In this document: in pieces, positions 43,048-54,978 of the stretch
Position numbering within the stretch: position 1 is the first letter of the stretch
Layout of the letters: every line of letters begins with the position of its first letter
NCBI RefSeq assembly: GCF_040412425.1
Contig: NC_089742.1
Coordinates: 71,377,506-71,441,505, forward strand
Length of the DNA: 64,000 nt
Direction: 5' to 3'
Origin: Macrobrachium rosenbergii
Lineage: Eukaryota; Arthropoda; Malacostraca; Decapoda; Palaemonidae
Notes under the pieces: model-generated
Database searches by the model: none
What the model was told of the DNA's origin: nothing
What the model saw: the letters and a program-made list of their open reading frames with translations, nothing else
Program-made: the position numbers and the translations under genes

Positions 43048-43896
43048 CAACAGTTAGAATTCAGATTGTCTTTACTTGGACAAAAGAACTGATATTTTTT
43101 CTAGTCGTCTTACTTTTTTCATAAGTCTGTTGAAGTTCCTGCTGAATAATAATGGGAGAGAAATTGTGATTTACTATACAATAATTTTATTCTTACATTG
43201 ATCATACTTATGGTAAGTAGTTTGTAGCCCTTTCATCACCGTTACTATCTTCAATTTCATCTGTGGTACAGTAAGATATTTTACTTTGTTGGCTACCCTA
43301 GATCTGAAATTTGCTGTACTTGACAGTAATAATGGCAGAAGCTTGGTCTTCTCATAACTTGTTTTTAAATTTTTGTATTACATTGTATATCAACAGCCCA
43401 TCTGAACTGTCATTCACCCTTTGAGTTGGAGTTAGTGACATTGTTCATACCAGGAGCTGTAGTTTTTATCAAACAATCCTAAGAACTTCGAAGTGTACAG
43501 TAAAGAATTGTCAAATGACATTGGTCATTGGCATATTTAGGTTTTCTTTTCAACTTGAAGTAAACTCTGTCTTAGGGTTGTAATGATTAAGATGGGAAGT
43601 GGTTTTGAAAGTGTGCTGTTGAATCTTAAAATCCCTGCTCTCTCCTATCAAGTAATCTAATTTAATGAAATTGGAATAAGAAGTATATGGCTGTCTATGT
43701 TTGCATTTTTTGGTCAGTGTTTTGTTAGAGTAAATGTCATTGTGCTCCTTCACTTTCCATTTTATATTATTATACCAAGAAAGTTCTTTGTTTTGTTGCT
43801 GTTTTCACTTCCCTTCTATATACGGTAACTTCTTTTATTCGCACTTGTTGGTCTACAAATAGTTTAAACAGCTGTGAAGGCCAAGAAAAGAATAAA
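43048..43896 (+). other. Probable TBC1D7 3' UTR with poly(A) signal
   Basis: AT-rich sequence after the stop with an AATAAA at 43891-43896. A second AATAAA stands at 44216-44221. Which one is used cannot be told from sequence. Confidence 0.45.
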
Positions 43897-44367
43897 AATG
43901 TACTTATCCTGTTCTAGGGTACTGTAAAATCCTAGGTAACCTTGTTCACCTTATTTGAACAAACCCAAAGTCAGTGAAACCCTTAGAATTCACAGAAGTA
44001 AGAACATAACACTGCAATATAGAATAAGTGTGAAAAAACCTATTTTACTTCAAATGCATCATTAAATATGCCATCAAGTAAAATGTCTAGCTTTAGACCA
44101 TCAACATGATACCCAAACTGTGCAGTGCATTCACAATCAAGACACTGTGTTATGCACAAGTGTTCCATAGGTGTTATATGTTTGTATGTATTGTGTTGTG
44201 TAGAGATTAGAAAGTAATAAATCCAGTATTCCTAAGACAGGCTACCCTTCTTATTTTCTATGGTATCTATTCTATAGTAAACTCTCTATAGATGTACTTT
44301 TGTACATAGACAGGTCCCTACTCAACTCACTTGAAATATGTAAGAAGTTTCATACAACACACAAAAG

Positions 44368-44371
<4 letters not shown>

Positions 44372-44458
<87 letters not shown>
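44372..44458. repeat. (CT)n microsatellite
   Basis: Pure CT run of about 43 units, the longest in the window. Confidence 0.97.
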
Positions 44459-44462
<4 letters not shown>

Positions 44463-46502
44463 TATATTTACCCTACAGTACTTAATACAGGCAGTTTTTC
44501 TTCACAAATGTAGGAAGTAAGTTTTGCAAAAATCCATGAATGCATAAAAGAAAAATTGAAACCTCAGTTGTTATCAGAACCACAAGGAAAGGACAGATAT
44601 CCCTTTAGGATGCAAAGGACGAATGGACTGTTCATTAACATGTTTTCTGTGCCTTGAAATTATAATTTTCATCAAAATAATAAAACCAGAGGTCAAATAA
44701 TATGCTGTTAGTACATGCTGCAACACCATAAAAACCCAACAGCCATTATGCTGTCCATACCAGCTAGGGTATGCAGTTGCATCCTGCTAGTTGTCAGTGT
44801 TGAATTTAGTGGTTTTCATAATTCTTTCTGGTATTATAGCCACTTTTTGTAAGGTAGTTTAAAAGTAAAACTCAGAGTAAGTAGATGTTAAAAGCTGATG
44901 TAAAGTGACATATGATTGTTTATGTAAACTTCACTGAACATTTTATGGGCAGTTGAATTGAAAACATTTTCACATATGATGTACCGATTTTCACCAAGTA
45001 TTAATATTTATTTTTTTTTAAGATATTGCCTGTATTAAAACTTTCCACATAAACAACACACTACCCAAGAGAAAGAGAGCTAGAGGAAAGAGACTGACAG
45101 ACACACAGACATTCAGTATGATTACCAGCACATTCTAACTGGGACAAGTTACAGACTAAAGAGCTGTGAGCATTTTCATCTGTTGTGTATTTATTGATTT
45201 ACGCTGAAGTAGTAATGACTTTATTGATGAATATTACCTATCTTTTACATCATAAAGATATACAACAAGAGAGAGAGAGAGAGGAGTTAGTTATTTAGTT
45301 AGTTTTTTTGTTTCCTTTGCCCTACCAGTTGCCTCCCTATCACCCCTTTCCATTATAACATACTCCTTTACCTTGTATATACTTTGCTGCATTGGAACTT
45401 ATACAAAAATATTTTTAGTAATTCAGCTTTTTAATGAAATTGATGATGAATAGCCTATTAAGACAAAGATTGCACACCAAAGATTTTTCATTGAAAAAGG
45501 TGCTAGTAAAGGCGCAGTGCAGTAAAGGAAAAGTTAATATAAGGAAGATTACTGTAAATTCTATTGTGATAAAGCACATCATATGATGTGCTAAACTTTC
45601 CAGTACAGTATTATAATTAATAATGTTAGAAGGTTCCGGATGGGAAAAGCGCAGCCTCCATGTTCAAGGCCACATCAGAAAAATAGCTTGTCCGATTGTA
45701 CTGTCAGGTAATATTCACCCAGTTTTTTACTCTGCTGTATTGTTGTATAATGTATATACTTTATGGATTTTTTGGGGGTTACAGCATTTTCCCTGGGTAG
45801 CATGAAGTTGAGTTTTATTGTTTTGTGAAGTACATATTAAGAGCTGAAACTTACTCAGTTACTTGAATAAACGTTTCATCGAGTATGAAAACAAACTGAA
45901 GATATTTCTTTGTGCCTTTTACTTTATTGCTCATGCCTAAAATTGTTCTGGCAAAATGTATGTAGAAATTAACAAGCTCAATTATATTCTAAAAGCATGT
46001 GCTGTTAACTCCTAAAGAAAACCCTCATCAGATTAAACAGAAAAGTGATTAGTGAAGTTTTCATGCAAAACGTTCACTTTAGAATTATCTTTTAAACACC
46101 AATCAGTTGCTTGCCTTATACACTGAGTCAGTCACTTTTCTAGCACATCTGTACTTTTCATAATAAGTCAGATTGAGTTTAAGATAGTACAACAAAAAAT
46201 GTTTTACATTAGAGTGTCATCCTGTAACTTGGCAAGCCAATGGTTGTGTTTCTGTTTTATAGGTCATTGTTAAGTCCTGTACAGCAAACTTTCTTAAGAG
46301 GGTTGTGGCTCTTTGCTCATGTAGCTCCAGTTTTGAACAGGCACTAGATTAATAACATCCAACTGTTTTCTTCCACCACCAGATACCAAAGATGCTTGCA
46401 GATGCTAGTTCTTTGTCAGTCCTTTATCAAGTGTGAGTTTAATTAGGTTGACTGAGGTTAAGTGCTGATTGAATGTAGGCTGCTTGGATAGTTTACTTAG
46501 TC

Positions 46503-46618
46503 TAGACAAAATCTGCAGTTGTTGGTTTCATTATTAATACCATTTGATGACTCGAGTCTTTAGACAAAATCTGCGGTTGTTGGTTTGATTATTATAATGC
46601 CATTTGATGATTGGATAT
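46503..46618. repeat. Imperfect 58-bp tandem duplication
   Basis: TAGACAAAATCTGC starts at 46503 and again at 46561. Both copies continue GTTGTTGGTTT and CCATTTGATGA with a few changes and a small indel. Confidence 0.85.
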
Positions 46619-49600
46619 TATGAAAACAGCGGTAACTCAAATAATGTCAGTCACAGTTTGTTTATGATGAACAGGGTTTTACACTACAAATTAATTCTTG
46701 TTGCAGTTGTGCCTAAAAGTGTTCATTGTATGATCTTGGTTTATTAGGTCTACAGTTGATATAATGACCAAATGATAGTGGTTAACGTTGTTGAAGATGA
46801 AAGTCTTGATTTCCTTAAAATTTGTGTAGGCCTTTAAATATTCTTAGTTCTGCAGTACTGCAATGCAGGAACTGGATTATGGAATTGAAGACAGTTGCCC
46901 TACAGGTCATTCAGAAATGTGCATGCTTAATCTGAAGGATATATTTAAAGAGGGTCTAATACATAAATGAAAATTAATGTTTTTCCTCAGTCATATGACC
47001 AAATGAAAATTTCCTTGAAAATGAGGACCATGTTCTGCAGCTGACCTAAGTAAAGAATTTGAGCCTAAATAATTTATTTACAACCCTGGCCATCTTGAGG
47101 GTCAGAGTTGTTAAAGAGCAGATTTTTCTTGTACAGTGGTTGTAAGTACAGCAAGTCTGTTGTCTGTCATTTATTGTGAACTGTATCATTCCTAGTAAAA
47201 TATTAATACTGTCTATCCTTTATTGTAAACCTTAACCCCACTTGCTTTTGGAAAGCATGACACATGTACTTTATACTGTACGTATAAAGTACTCATTAAA
47301 TTTATGGTATTTTATTACTGCATACAGTAACTGGCTGCATTTTCTCTTCACTTGCGAATTACTTATAGTTTGAACTCTAAAATTTTGATCATTTAGCAGT
47401 TTACTAGGGAGTCAGTGTTAGTGAAATATTAAAGCAATTAAGATTCTAGTCACAGTTTATATTTTACAGTGTATTATGATTATTAACATTCAAAACTAGG
47501 TTTTGTTTCCTTTTTTTATGCCATGCTATAATATTGTCACAAAGACAAATTACTTTATTATTTGATACAATTTCTGAATAATTTTCAGTGGTAGTTACAT
47601 ATTTTAACCTAGATAATTTTGTCCCCCCAGATCCTTGACCCATTACTGTTGTTGGGAGCCTAGAGGATGGCAGCTGGGAGGCAATGTCCCGTTGCTTTGA
47701 TGATGTTAGATACCAAGGCCTTGGAAGCTTTGCACCTCAGCTGCTGACCTAACAAATTTTGATCAGGTTTTTTGCTCTTGGTAACAGTTTCATTTTTTTT
47801 CCCTTCTTCCATCAAAGCAGAATCTTAAGATGAAGACTGAAATTATTTATTTTGGATTCTTTGTTGGAGGTTGGAGATGGATGGCATACCTCTCTAACCA
47901 TAAAATGGGAATACCTGATGTGGCTGAGCAAAGGGAAACATTATGACAAACCTTGGACTCAGTACTGGGCTTGATCTCAGTGAATTGATGACCCTTAAGG
48001 CATTGAGGGTATGGTATATTATTTGGAATGAATCTTACCTACTGTTAAAGTTAGCTTTATCTTTGCACCGTTTGGCGCGATTGGCATTTAAAAAAAAAAA
48101 AATCAAAATACACTTGGCTAGCCCTCTCAGACTGTCTCTGTAGTCATTTGCTTCCCACCAGATGGTGCTGGAATTTTTACATTCTTGTCCTATTTCTTCA
48201 TGCTGACCTCACATACAGTTGCTTGGATTGGCATTAGAATATTTTGATGACTTCTGGATAATTTTCTCCTGTACAGTATTGTGCTTGTTTCTGTTTTTGC
48301 TTTATGTCATCTACAACAAACAGAGATGAAAGCCTTAGGCTGTATAGGAAAGACTGTGAAAAACAAATGTTTAGATTTTGAAAGATGACCACGTAGCGTA
48401 TATTAGACTAGCTGCTCAATCGCGAGTGTGGTTCTCTTGATATGTATTCTGAGTGACCACTGAGGATGTAAATTTTGTGTAGTATTGGAAGATGTTAGAG
48501 GCCAATATTCACGTAGATAGTTAGTTAGGGAACACCAGAAACCTAATCATTTTCCTTTCATCTTCTGGTGTTGCTTCTCTTCCATTAACCTACCTGATAG
48601 CGTAGGTTAATTCCTCCCTCTCTCATTCTGCTCTGCCTTCCTTTGCTCCTTATGTGGGTCGGGAGAAAAATAATTGACATACATTCTTTTATTAGTTAGG
48701 ATTTCGATCAAAAATGTTATGGCCTAGATTGCTGCCCCCCCCAGTTTTTGACCTTTATCAGTTTTCCCCATGAGACAGGTGTTGGAGCCTTGGCATCTGT
48801 CTGTAGCCCGCCCTCTGGACTGCCCTGTGTCAGTTGGTTGTCTCCTCTGACAGGGAACCGAGACATGTCTCGGGACCAAGGTTCTGTGCCCTTTGACACA
48901 CCTCTCACATCCATTTTTCCGGTTTGGGTTTGGCACCAAATGACTCCTGCCGAGTTTGGAGTTTGTCTCTCTTGTTTGTTGGCTGACCAGTGATGCCAAC
49001 TATAACAATCTGAAATCTGTAAGTTGACAACACTGGCTGGCTCCCATTCCATCCCTTTTGGAGAGTGTGTTGTGATTTAGGCAGATGGTAGAGTCAGGAA
49101 TTCAAACATTAAGTTTGCTGCAGTTGTTCTGAGCTGTGTGTCAGTTCTGCTGTTTCTTCCGCCCCCCCTATCGACCCCAAGCAGATGATAACCCCCCTTA
49201 CTCAGTTTTCCTCTCTATCATCTTGTATTCATCACCTTGTGACTTTCATTCCTTTTTGTATAGTGGCTCTTTCTTTTCCACTGCTTACTTATCTAGAGTG
49301 AGTTAGCTTCTCAAGTGTTTGCCTCTCAGATGTATTCATGGTTACTCAGTTCCGACTGTTGAAGGGTTACATGGTGACGCCATGCAAGAATCCTCTTCCT
49401 TCCCCTTCTCCAGTACTTACTACCGGCTGACGTTATGTGGTTCTCCAGTTAGACTTGAGGGGTTTCACAGGAACCTTGTTTCAACTGCGATTTGGTTGAT
49501 ACCCCTTTAGTATTTAAACAATGCATAGCTCACTTTGTTCCGTTTTCACTTCCTTCTTGCCGAAGCTGAATCCAGTAACCAGTGCTCTTTGGTTTACATC

Positions 49601-51599
49601 TAACTCAGCTCTTGTTAAAACAAATAAGAAGTTAAGACTGATTTTGGTAGGATGCATTATCATGAATGTAGAGACTTTGGGAGATGGATGAACAGTTGAA
49701 GAGAAATGGAAACTGTTTAGTGTGTGCTGGCTTTCAGATGCCACTGCATCTGTTTCCACTTTTGAAGCTGCTTAGAGGTGGGTTACATCTTACACGTTAT
49801 ACTTGCAGTTTCTAGTTCTTGGACCTAGGAAGCGAAGACTCCTCTAATAGGTAAGGTAATTTGGCCTAACTGTGAGGGAAAAGTACCTTTGAATCCAGTA
49901 TTTCATTCTTAGCGCAACAGCTCGATTACTGTAAGAGTAATACATCATTGATATGTACTGTGTAGTATTTTTGCTTGCATTTGTAGATTATGTATGTATA
50001 TGTATATACATATGTAGATATAATGATGTCTGCTCTGTCTGCATCCCCCCCATTTTGTAGTCTGTTATAAGGCATATAGGTAAAAAACCAACGTAGGTTA
50101 CAATACATTGAGCTAAGCTATCCCATGTTTACTATACCTTAGGCTAGGGTAACATAGTCCTAAGTGCCATAAGTTAGACTTTCATACCTAAAAACAAATA
50201 CTGGCCTAATGGCTTCGTGCCAAACTTCGGGATGTAGGGGTGGATATATCAATCTATAGCAGATAAATAATACATTTAAGATATGATGATGATAATAGTC
50301 ATATTAGTTCTGTAGATGATAGACCTACTTCCAAGGCTGATGGGAGAAATGCCGTATTCCTTTTGCAACTCTGTTGTAAAGTAACAGAAACAGTTATGTA
50401 GAATCTTATAGGTAGCCCTCCTCAAACATTAGTGGCTGTTTTTTACAGTTGTCCATCATTGTCTCCTTAACCCCTTAGATGTCTTGAATCAGGAGGTTAG
50501 AAATTCTTTTGCACTACCTTTGAAGTCTTCCCTCTAGGCCCAGGGTCTAACCCCTACAGCCTTTTTTGCACCAAAGTTCCATGTAGAATTTCCCAATTTA
50601 CTCTCGAGTTCTGCTTCAATAGAGTTGTGGCTCACATTCTCAGTGAAAATTTTACACATGTAACCTTAACTGAAGTTTTGAACTCACAGTTCAAGTAGGC
50701 TGTGTGCAGATTTTCTGAAGTTTCTTTCAAAGTGTCAAGTAGAACATTTGGTAATGGTGGTTCTAAGGGAAAGATACTTTGTACTTTTTGTTATATTTTA
50801 CCCCCATCAGATTTGCAATGTCCTCTCCACACTCTTCACACAGAAAAGTTCAGAGTTTGGAAGGGTAGTTTGGTTAGTTGTTATGCAACAAGGCCATTGA
50901 GCCAAAGGCAAAGGATAAGTTCTGTCAACATGTAGGACACATACTTCCACTTCCCGGTACTCCTTCAGTCGAAGTAAAGTATTCTCCCATGAGTTGAAGT
51001 CTTAGCAGTATGGATTCATCTGCTTGGCATCAGAGTACTGTAGTTCTTCCATATTTGGGTGACTGGTTCATTTCTCACTAATTTGTTATGATGGTATTTT
51101 TGTTTTATGTCTAGCCTTTGGAGTGGACATTTTGTCAAGGTTGACTATGTTTTTCTAACCCAGTCAGTTGTTTAGGATGAGGATCAACCATCTCTTGTTG
51201 AAAGTTTTTTTCCAACAGATAGAAGGATAATTTTTACAACTGTTGAGAACTAGGCTATATGGGTTGGCCTGTAGACCTCAAGAATCTTTACACTGTCCTC
51301 AGATGTCTTGGAGGCAGATTAAGGGGCCATTCTGAGAAACATTTGATGTCAGGAAGTGGAAATGTAAACATCCTACAGCTCTTTAGTTTTATGCAAGTCT
51401 TGATTCTTACATAAGACAACAAGGAGACACGAATCGAGAATTTTGTTCAGGCTAGCAAAGACACTACCTTTTCCTTTGGACAGAGTACAGCAACGTCATT
51501 CCATTTCCTCATTTTGTCCTAAGAAGAAACCTTGGTACTGAAGACCAACTCAGCAGTAAGGGCCAGGTCTCCAGTCAAATAGTCTCCTCTGACTCAGGT

Positions 51600-51800
51600 T
51601 TGCCAGAAGTTGTGGAACCTTTAGGGAGACCCAAACACTCATCTGTTCATGACTGCCCAAAACACTACGCTAACAGTTTACGCCCTCCATGCCAGGATCT
51701 TCAGGCATGGCCAGTGGATGCCTTCCTTCTAGAATGGTTGAATTTAGACCTTTAGGTTTTCCTCTGTTGGCTGTGTTTGAGGAAATACTAAAAAAAAATT
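51600..51800 (+). pseudogene. Element E methyltransferase-domain fragment
   Basis: In two frames the translation gives HDCPKHYANSLRPP and QDLQAWPVDAFLLEWLNLDL, which match the LFATxxNxKLPxY and DPxAWxxDAxxxxWxxLxxYxFPP blocks of the DIRS methyltransferase domain in element B. It confirms the DIRS identity of this otherwise decayed copy. Confidence 0.7.
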
Positions 51801-51999
51801 GTGAACTTTGCAGATAACAAAGATAATTTTCTTGCACATTCGTGGCCCCAAGGGAATGGCTCTCATATTTTTTTTTCCTGTTGGTAGATGTTCCTCGTCT
51901 TCTTTCATCCTGAAAGGATCTTTTCAGAAAATCTTATTCGAGAAGATTCCATCAAACCTCCACACATTTCATCTCACTGCATGGAGATTTTCAATTGCC

Positions 52000-52900
52000 T
52001 GTTATAAGCTAAGGGCATTTCTAGAATGGCCAAGGAAGCAATCCTTAAATCTAGAAGGCCCTCCATTGTTAGACTAGTATATCAGTGGCAGTGGTTATTT
52101 TTTATCTTGTTGCTTGTCCTGAGTGATGTCCAGCACCTATTCTGCTAGATATCTTGATTTAAGCTCTACCAGTATCTCAGATACACAAAGCAGTTTTCTG
52201 TCACAGCGATCAAGGATACCACTTCACATTGCTTTCAGTATTGCATCATGCTGACTGGTATATTGCTCATGATTTAAAGTTTGAAGAGGTATTCAATTTT
52301 TTAATCTTTTGTGCTGGGAATTTCATCTTCCAATCATGTTTTAGAATGAAATTTAGATGTAAGTCTTCAGAAGTTAACATAACCTCGGTTAAGCCCTTTG
52401 ATAAGGCATCACTTAAGGACTCTGAAGACACTTTTTTTTAGCTCTTGTTGCAACAAAGTGTATTAGTGAGCTTCAAGCCCTTTCTTGTATGGGGTCTCTG
52501 TTCTAGTGACAACCCCTCTCTTTTCTTTCTTTGCTTAAAGAAAAGATACAGAGGAGGAAGCCCTTCCCTGTTTTGTTACAGTGATTAATTTAACTGTTTT
52601 CATAGACAGTTAAGAAGTGGCTGTCTTTATGTCCAGATTAGACCTAGTAAGAGGTTATAGTAGTGACCTTCAAACCCTATCTCATTGTTTGGCTTGACTC
52701 TAGTGGCAACCTCTCTCTTTTCCTTCATTGCTTAGAGGATAGACTTAGAATAATAAGCCCTTCCCAGATTTGTGACAGTCCCTAATTTAACTGCTTAGGC
52801 AGCAATTAATGGCTTTCTCATGTCCAGTTAGAACTCTTAAGGGTTTACCTGGACTGTCATAAACCTGTAAGAGGAGAAGTTAAGAATTTATCTGTGGTCT
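52000..52900 (+). pseudogene. Element E tyrosine recombinase traces
   Basis: From about 52015 the translation gives GISRMAKEAILKSRRPSIVR and then VYQWQW, resembling the recombinase start, followed by disconnected pieces (for example a K-DTEEEALPCF-like block at about 52540-52575). No catalytic residue can be assigned. Confidence 0.4.
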
Positions 52901-53859
52901 TAGAAGGCTAAACACTCTTATTTCCAGGATGGCTAAAGTCTGTGCGCACACAGTCAATTCCTGAGTTTTTACCATTTTTGGAAATAATCATCATGGCTTC
53001 CCTACCGTAAACATGTCTTTATTTCCTTTACAGCCTTCTTCCAGAGATGGCTGTCCTGCGGCTTAGGGGAGTTATAACTGTTTTTGCCTCATTATTTGCA
53101 AATGTTCAATTTTAGCTTGAGGTGTTAAACCCTTAGTCCTTTCGTTGCGGCGGGGACTCTTTCTCCTGAACCAAATATGATAGTAACCTTGCTTTCTAAC
53201 TTATTGTTAGTAGTTAGAAATCCCGCTACTGAATTTTAGGAGCATGAAGGTACATTTTTGGTGTACAGGAGTGCACCTTCTTATCTGATGGTGGTAGTTG
53301 TCTTTAGTTTTGGGCTGTCAGTTATGGGCATTCAACTCAGGCACAGGAGTCACCAGTACTCTACGAGATAGAGTCCTTTTTTCCCTGTAAGGATCATCTG
53401 ACAAGTCTCGCTACGAGGGCCTCACACCCTGTTGTGGATCCAACGTCTGGCGACAGTTCTTACCAGTAAGGATCACACAACAGGCAGGAGTGTTGAGAAG
53501 CTTTTTCTCCCCTTTTGAAAAAGCTTTTAGTTCGCTTGGCTGAACACCGTTTCTGTGGCTGCACTAACCCTCCATCCTCATTCAGTGTGGTAGTCAGCTA
53601 ACTTTAAGAGTAGGTAAGATTCATTCCAAATAATGATAATTAATTAGAGTATTTGGATACTTGGGTACTGTTAAAGTGGAAACCCACCCAGTTTCCTCAC
53701 ATCTCATTGGTTGGTCATGAAGAAATATGACAAGAATGTAAACATGCCAAGTATAAAGGACCACAAAGTAGTTATAGCTGAGGCTGAGATCATTGGCAAA
53801 GCTGTAGGAACAGACGACCAAAAGGACAGCCATGGGAAAGCGATGTAGTGATGGATCTG

Positions 53860-54600
53860 TAAATGGAAGGTACTAAAATAGTAGCGGTTGTGACTTGAGC
53901 ACAAGTCCAGCGGGAGAAACTCGGCATCAAGCCACTGGCAGTAGCTTCTAGCATCTTGCATGCAGGAGCAGAGCAGCTAAAAGAAGCCCAGCACAAGGAT
54001 CCCAGTCTAGCCAAGAGAGCCAAGGTAGATGCAGAATTCAAGACTGTGGGTGAAGGAACTTTCAAGTTGAAGGTCATTAATGGCATATTATAAAATTTGT
54101 TTTCCAGAGCAAGGTGACTAGAGAAGTGCAGCAAGTCCTAGTGCCAGAAGTATATCATACCAAAGCAAAGAAGTTGGCCAACAAGTCCATTGTCAGTGGT
54201 CATCTTGGAGCTAAGAAGACTGTTGACCACTTAACCTGCAGTTTCCATTGGCCAGGAGTGGTTGGGATGTCACCAGATCCTGCATGCCCTGCAGCATTAG
54301 ATAGATGACTACTGAAGGGCTGTACCGGAAAAATACTGCTGGAAATGTTACCATTAATAACGGAACTATTCAAGAGAGCATTGGTAGACCTAATTGGACT
54401 TATATCACTATTGTTGGAGAGGGGCAGCTGGTACGTCCTGACAGTGGTAGACTTTGATACAAGCTACCCAGAGTCAGTGGCACTCCCTAAAATATAACCA
54501 ATCCTGTAACAAATGTGCTACTTAGAGTTTTCTGTAGGGTAGGATTCCCCAAGAAAACTCATTGACTGAAGTGCCTAGTTTACTTCTGAGTGACGAAAGA
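53860..54600 (+). pseudogene. Ty3/Gypsy-type integrase remnant
   Basis: The open piece 54114-54308 reads QVLVPEVYHTKAKKLANKS, then GHLGAKKTVDHL and FHWPGV: the H2C2 zinc-binding domain of Gypsy integrases (HxxxGHLGxxKT...FxWPG). After a stop, 54340-54500 gives FKRALVDLIGLI, then RGSWYVLTVVDFDTSYPESVALP, the first part of the catalytic core with two of the conserved Asp residues. Upstream, about 53970-54010, a KEAQHKDPSLAK block fits the linker before integrase. The remaining pol, gag and LTRs were not found. Confidence 0.78.
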
Positions 54601-54974
54601 GGTGAGCTATCTTGTGAGCTTCAAACAGCTGTTCATGATGTCTTAAAACCTGAGATGTAATGCATTTTGTGAAAGGATCAGTGGTATGTTTGGTACACAG
54701 ACAGGATGCCGAATGCACTTTTGCCGAAGGACAGGAAGTTGAACCCATGATGCTGAAAGGACATAAAGCAGAATGGACAAGAGTCGACAAATATAAAAAA
54801 ATATATAAAAATAAATAAGTTAAGCAAGATTTTAATATGTTTTTCATTGGATTTACAATGCGTACACGTAATAATAAAGTTTTTAGAAGTTTATTTAAAA
54901 ATTGTGAGCTAAAGCTCAGAGACATTAATCCTTTTTCTTTATTATAAGAATTGCAAATAGTTTTTATTTTTTTG
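54600..54974. other. Spacer, no gene recognised
   Basis: AT-rich sequence between the Gypsy remnant and the TTAA element. Confidence 0.45.
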
Positions 54975-54978
54975 TTAA

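Larger units (their letters stand above)
43897..48010. other. Intergenic stretch downstream of TBC1D7
   Basis: AT-rich. A long CT microsatellite (44372-44458) and a 58-bp imperfect duplication (46503-46618) are listed separately. No exon, RNA gene or transposon domain is supported. A short frame at 45623-45805 with a donor-like CTGTCAG|GTAATA is not enough for a call. Confidence 0.5.
48012..53638 (+). mobile_element. DIRS1-like retrotransposon, element E (decayed)
   Basis: About 5.6 kb. The left end (48012 to about 48060) has ATTATTTGGAATGAATCTTA, then CCTACTGTTAAAGTTAGCT. The right end (53598-53638) is its reverse complement. Inside are a gag-like start (about 48.3-49.1 kb), RT traces near 51.05 kb, a methyltransferase-domain block at about 51.62-51.79 kb and recombinase traces at 52.0-52.9 kb. 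Same family as fragment C. The ICR could not be found. Downstream of TBC1D7, same orientation as the other copies. Confidence 0.78.

Noticed and set aside
45623..45805. A possible exon ending in CTGTCAG|GTAATA
   Set aside because: One donor-like site and a 28-residue unrecognised peptide are not enough; there is no acceptor partner or family match.
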